A stretch of 64,000 nucleotides of DNA from contig NZ_FOIU01000001.1 of NCBI RefSeq assembly GCF_900111495.1, positions 2,108,001 to 2,172,000 of the forward strand, written 5' to 3'. The number at the start of each line of letters is the position of its first letter. The first letter of the stretch is position 1. This document shows positions 60,910-64,000 of this stretch, in pieces. This stretch comes from Chryseobacterium wanjuense. GTDB lineage: Bacteria > Bacteroidota > Bacteroidia > Flavobacteriales > Weeksellaceae. Both the position numbers and the translations under genes were made by a program. The notes under the pieces were generated by a model that made no database searches, was not told the DNA's origin, and saw nothing but the letters and a program-made list of their open reading frames with translations.

Positions 60910-61851
60910 TTAATGTAATTCCGCAAGATATTTTTCTGCATCCATCGCGGCCATGCAACCACTTCCGGCTGCTGTAATTGCTTGTCTGTAGATATGATCC
61001 TGAACATCTCCTGCAGCAAAAACTCCCGGAAGATTCGTTCTTGTAGAGCCTTTTTCTGTTAAGATATATCCGTTTTCATCAAGGTTGATTTGTCCTACGA
61101 AAATATCTGTATTCGGCTTGTGTCCGATGGCTATGAAAATTCCGTCAACATCCACTGTAGAAGTTTCCTTCGTTTGATTGTTGATTACTACTGCTCTTTC
61201 AACAAGGCTGTTTTCACCTTCAATTCCGATCAGCTCGTGGTGGAATTTCACTTCAATATTCGGAGTATTTTCAACTCTGTGGATCATCGCTTTTGATGCT
61301 CTGAAAACATCTTTTCTCACCAACATCGTCACTTTCTTACACAATTTTGCAAGATAAGTCGCCTCCTCTGCAGCCGTATCTCCTGCTCCCACTACCACTA
61401 CATCTTTTCCTTTATAGAAGAAACCATCGCAGGTAGCACAAGCTGAAACACCTCCTCCGGCGTATTTTTTCTCATCATCAAGACCTAAATATTTTGCAGT
61501 AGCACCTGTAGAAATAATTACGGTCTTTGCCAAAATCTCTTTGTTTCCGGCATATAATTTATGTACTCCGCCCACTTCTTTAGAAAGCTCAACCTTAGTA
61601 ATCATTTCGTAATGTACTTTGGTATCGAATCTTTCGGCTTGTTTCTGCAAATCCATCATCATTTCAGGACCTGTAATTCCTGCCGGATACCCTGGAAAGT
61701 TATCAACTTCAGTAGTTGTAGTTAATTGTCCGCCCGGCTCCAAACCTGTGTACAATTCAGGTTTTAAGTCTGCTCTTGCTGCATAAATTGCCGCTGTGAA
61801 ACCAGAAGGTCCAGATCCAACGATCACACAATCTAAAATGTTTTGCTCCAT
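60910..61851 (-). CDS. trxB: thioredoxin-disulfide reductase
   Basis: 313 residues, the standard length of bacterial TrxB. FAD-binding G-S-G-P-S-G-F-T-A at 12-20, redox pair in A-C-A-T-C-D-G (Cys138/Cys141), NADPH-binding V-G-A-G-D-T-A-A-E-E at ~154-163, and the C-terminal G-V-F-A-A-G-D-V-Q-D. It reduces thioredoxin with NADPH in the cytosol. Its position next to tRNA-Ser marks the return to core chromosome. Confidence 0.98.
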   Translation of the reverse strand: MEQNILDCVIVGSGPSGFTAAIYAARADLKPELYTGLEPGGQLTTTTEVDNFPGYPAGITGPEMMMDLQKQAERFDTKVHYEMITKVELSKEVGGVHKLYAGNKEILAKTVIISTGATAKYLGLDDEKKYAGGGVSACATCDGFFYKGKDVVVVGAGDTAAEEATYLAKLCKKVTMLVRKDVFRASKAMIHRVENTPNIEVKFHHELIGIEGENSLVERAVVINNQTKETSTVDVDGIFIAIGHKPNTDIFVGQINLDENGYILTEKGSTRTNLPGVFAAGDVQDHIYRQAITAAGSGCMAAMDAEKYLAELH

Positions 61852-61859
61852 AATTTGCT

Positions 61860-62058
61860 TTTCAAAAGATTTAAAAATTTCCGAGTGCTAATTTCGTAAT
61901 TTTTACTATTTATTTAAAGTTATTTTAATGATACTTGTCAATATCTAATATGTCGATAGTCGATAGTTTATAGTTGCTTGTTGTTAGTTTATTAGTAGTA
62001 TAATTATTTAAATACAACCAAAACAGCCAACAACTAGAAACCAGCAACCAGCAACAAA
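61860..62058. repeat. low-complexity intergenic repeat between trxB and holA
   Basis: Short GT-rich and AC-rich words (TTGCTTGTTGTTAG and CCAGCAACCAGCAAC) face each other and can form an imperfect hairpin. Similar spacers are frequent in Flavobacteriia (from memory). Confidence 0.4.
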
Positions 62059-62059
62059 A

Positions 62060-63097
62060 TCAAACCTTCATCTTAATCTTATCCACATTAATAATCTTGT
62101 AAACCAGTTCCTTAATCAGTTCCGCTTCACTCATATTGACTGCTCCCAACCCTTTTCCTTTCATGTCGAATTCTCTTAAAATAGAGATCACTCTCGTTGC
62201 ATGTTTCAGAGGGTACAATCTCGCCGATTCTGCGTAATCTTTTATAAAATAAGGATTTACACCCATCTGAGAAGCAATCACTTGCGGTGGCTGTCCGATC
62301 ATGGTATTGTAAATAATGACATTCGAAAAATAATTGTATAAACTCGACAACATCATTACAAAAGGATTATTTTTTGGATTTTTACCCATAAAATGAGCAA
62401 TTTTAAATGCTACATTGGCATTTTTTGTTCCTAAAGCCTTCTGCAGTTCAAAAACGTTGTATTCTTTGCTGATCCCGATGTGATTTTCCACAATATTTCC
62501 GTCGAGAATTTCGCCTTCTTTTAAAATAATTTTTAATTTATTCAGCTCATTGGCAATCCTGGAAAGGTCGTTTCCAAGATATTCTGCCAATAAATGTGAA
62601 ATATTCGGGGCGGTTTTTATGTTTAATTTAATGCATTCATCGGCGATCCATTTCGGAAGGTTATTTTCCTTGATAGATTCGCTTAAAAATAATGCATTGG
62701 ATCTGTCTAAAGATTTCGTAACCTTTTTTCGGCTGTCTAACTTCTTGTGTTTGTGGGCAAAAACCAAAACCGTCGACGGAACAGGATTTTGAACATACAT
62801 TTCCAAGGCGTTGCTTTCGCTTTCAGTTAGCTTTAAATCCTGGGCTTCTTTTACGATGATCACCTGCTTGTCTCCCATCATCGGAAACTGTCTCGCCAGG
62901 GAAAGAATCTCCTGATAAGACGTATCTTTTCCATACACAACAGTTTGGTTGAATGCTTTTTCGTCTTCATCCAGAAAGTCGTGTTCAAGGGCTTTTACAG
63001 CAAGGTCAATAAAGTAAGGTTCTTCTCCGTGGAAAAAATAAATCGGTAAAACTTCTTTATTTTTAATATTTTTGAGGATTAAATCTAATTCTTTCAT
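62060..63097 (-). CDS. holA: DNA polymerase III subunit delta
   Basis: 345 residues, matching HolA. The N-terminal clamp-loader fold shows Y-F-F-H-G-E-E-P-Y-F-I-D near residue 20, then V-I-I-V-K-E-A-Q-D-L-K-L (~88-99), and D-L-S-R-I-A-N-E-L-N-K-L, the lid-domain helix. It opens the sliding clamp within the clamp loader. It is divergent from the HsdR_N-type gene, 10 bases apart. Confidence 0.94.
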   Translation of the reverse strand: MKELDLILKNIKNKEVLPIYFFHGEEPYFIDLAVKALEHDFLDEDEKAFNQTVVYGKDTSYQEILSLARQFPMMGDKQVIIVKEAQDLKLTESESNALEMYVQNPVPSTVLVFAHKHKKLDSRKKVTKSLDRSNALFLSESIKENNLPKWIADECIKLNIKTAPNISHLLAEYLGNDLSRIANELNKLKIILKEGEILDGNIVENHIGISKEYNVFELQKALGTKNANVAFKIAHFMGKNPKNNPFVMMLSSLYNYFSNVIIYNTMIGQPPQVIASQMGVNPYFIKDYAESARLYPLKHATRVISILREFDMKGKGLGAVNMSEAELIKELVYKIINVDKIKMKV

Positions 63098-63107
63098 CTT
63101 ATATTAA

Positions 63108-63533
63108 ATGGAACTTCCAAAACTGAATTTTCAGGAAACTTTTGATTTTAAATTCAAGAGAGACAAAGATAAGTTTTTTATTTATGATTTGGTTCGTAAA
63201 GCTTACCTTTTGCTCACTCCTGAAGAATGGGTGCGCCAACACTGGATTCACTATTACCTGACTGTGAAATCCTACTCTACCTCTGCTTTAATTACAGAAA
63301 AAAAGATTGTCCTGAATGGTTTAACAAAACGAATCGACCTTCTCATTACTGAAAAAACGGAACCCATAATTTTAATTGAATGTAAAGCTCCCCAGATTAA
63401 ATTGACGGAAAAAACCTTTGAGCAGACCGCAAGGTACAACTCCATTATCGGGGCAAAAGAAATTATTTTAACCAATGGTTTGCAGCATATCAATGCTCAT
63501 TATGAAAACGAGCAATATCGCTTTTATAAATAA
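63108..63533 (+). CDS. HsdR_N-type small nuclease-fold protein
   Basis: 141 residues. I-D-L-L-I-T-E, then P-I-I-L-I-E-C-K-A-P is the D-x-n-E-x-K pattern of the PD-(D/E)XK fold seen in the N-terminal domain of type I restriction HsdR proteins. It has no motor domain and lies beside holA, a conserved chromosomal pairing in related genomes as I recall, so it is probably a housekeeping protein and not a restriction enzyme. Confidence 0.88.
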   Translation: MELPKLNFQETFDFKFKRDKDKFFIYDLVRKAYLLLTPEEWVRQHWIHYYLTVKSYSTSALITEKKIVLNGLTKRIDLLITEKTEPIILIECKAPQIKLTEKTFEQTARYNSIIGAKEIILTNGLQHINAHYENEQYRFYK

Positions 63534-63540
63534 TATTTCA

Positions 63541-63590
63541 GGTTAAGGCTGAGACTGAAATTTTACACCAACCTTAACTTTAATCTTAGA
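63541..63590. other. short intergenic inverted repeat
   Basis: GGTTAAGG and CCTTAAC words face each other about 20 bases apart between the HsdR_N-type and HAD genes. Confidence 0.35.
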
Positions 63591-63596
63591 AAAAGT

Positions 63597-64000
63597 ATGA
63601 AAATTAAAAACATTATATTCGATTTTGGAGGCGTTTTAGTGGATTGGAATCCGAGATATTTCTTTAAGGAGTATTTTAATGATGATGAAAAAATGGAATA
63701 CTTTCTTGAAAATATCGCTCAATCTGAGTGGAATGAAGAACAGGACAGAGGAAGATTACTATCCGAAGGTACGGAGATTCAGGTGAAAAAGTTCCCTGAG
63801 TGGGAAAAGGAAATTCGGGCGTATTACGACAACTGGACAATCATGCTGAGAAGCGACATCCCTCATAATGTAGAAGTTCTAAGAAAGCTCGGAAATACTG
63901 ATTATCAACTATACGGATTAACCAACTGGTCGGAAGAAACTTTTCCTTACGCCCTCGAAAACTATGATTTTTTCCAATTATTTGATGGGAAGATCGTTGT
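63597..64000 (+). CDS. HAD family hydrolase (3' truncated by window)
   Basis: An ATG at 63597 opens a frame that runs past the end of the window; 134 codons are visible. HAD motif I reads F-D-F-G-G-V-L-V-D (in HAD enzymes the first Asp is the nucleophile), and motif II is in Y-G-L-T-N-W-S. The sequence resembles subfamily IA variant 3 phosphatases/dehalogenases. The C-terminus with motifs III and IV lies outside the window. Confidence 0.9.
   Translation, partial: MKIKNIIFDFGGVLVDWNPRYFFKEYFNDDEKMEYFLENIAQSEWNEEQDRGRLLSEGTEIQVKKFPEWEKEIRAYYDNWTIMLRSDIPHNVEVLRKLGNTDYQLYGLTNWSEETFPYALENYDFFQLFDGKIV

Noticed and set aside
63108..63533. Part of a restriction-modification system
   Set aside because: It is a single HsdR_N-type domain beside holA in core chromosome, with no methyltransferase or helicase nearby.

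Overview
The window is AT-rich Bacteroidota DNA, most likely from a Chryseobacterium-like member of the Flavobacteriia (Weeksellaceae). This rests on a SusD-family lipoprotein, a type IX secretion (T9SS) sorting domain, Bacteroidota-type -7 promoter boxes (TAnnTTTG), little Shine-Dalgarno signal, TPR-AraC and TPR-histidine kinase regulators, a DUF6520 protein and a Bacteroidota-type tyrosine integrase. It is an inference; no rRNA gene is present.

Positions 1 to about 22,330 look like ordinary chromosome. They hold the 3' part of a susD gene with a secreted metallophosphoesterase, a quinone reductase, two Crp/Fnr-like regulators with FNR/CRP-type palindromes near redox genes, two tandem triads of secreted C1q-like proteins separated by a pair of HTH genes, and a cluster of AraC regulators, SDR enzymes and small membrane proteins. 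A lipoprotein ends the section.

Positions 22,335 to 60,621 are a genomic island of about 38 kb integrated in the 3' end of tRNA-Ser(UGA). The intact tRNA and the tyrosine integrase sit at the right end. A 13-bp copy of the tRNA 3' end (attL) sits at the left end next to the terminator the tRNA probably used before the insertion. A second 20-bp direct repeat lies just inside each end (19/20 identical), as expected for integrase arm sites. From left to right the island holds: (i) a tightly packed minus-strand operon with an unrecognised beta-rich protein, two different TIR proteins, a caspase-like protease and a small protein, which resembles type IV Thoeris but has two TIR genes and extra components; (ii) a TPR histidine kinase and LuxR-type response regulator; (iii) a DNA methyltransferase, SF2 helicase and GIY-YIG nuclease module bracketed by ~470-bp direct repeats that each contain a mobC-like gene (one intact, one decayed); (iv) about 2 kb of mobilisation-gene debris with large palindromes and two copies of a hairpin unit whose stems differ only by compensated base pairs; (v) an AraC-like regulator, a DUF6520 protein and a TlpA-like oxidoreductase; (vi) an IS1-family transposase; (vii) a polymorphic-toxin locus with a T9SS partner, a ~3,400-residue SpvB/TcdB/Rhs protein tipped with a papain-like domain, two paralogous immunity candidates and decayed orphan tip cassettes; (viii) a protein with three NUMOD4-like repeats; (ix) the integrase.

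Positions 60,610 to 64,000 are core chromosome again: tRNA-Ser, trxB, holA, a small HsdR_N-type protein and a HAD phosphatase that runs off the window.

The most novel candidate is the dual-TIR/caspase operon with its unknown first gene. The covarying hairpin units, the direct repeats around the methyltransferase-helicase-nuclease module and the Rhs cassette array also merit attention.
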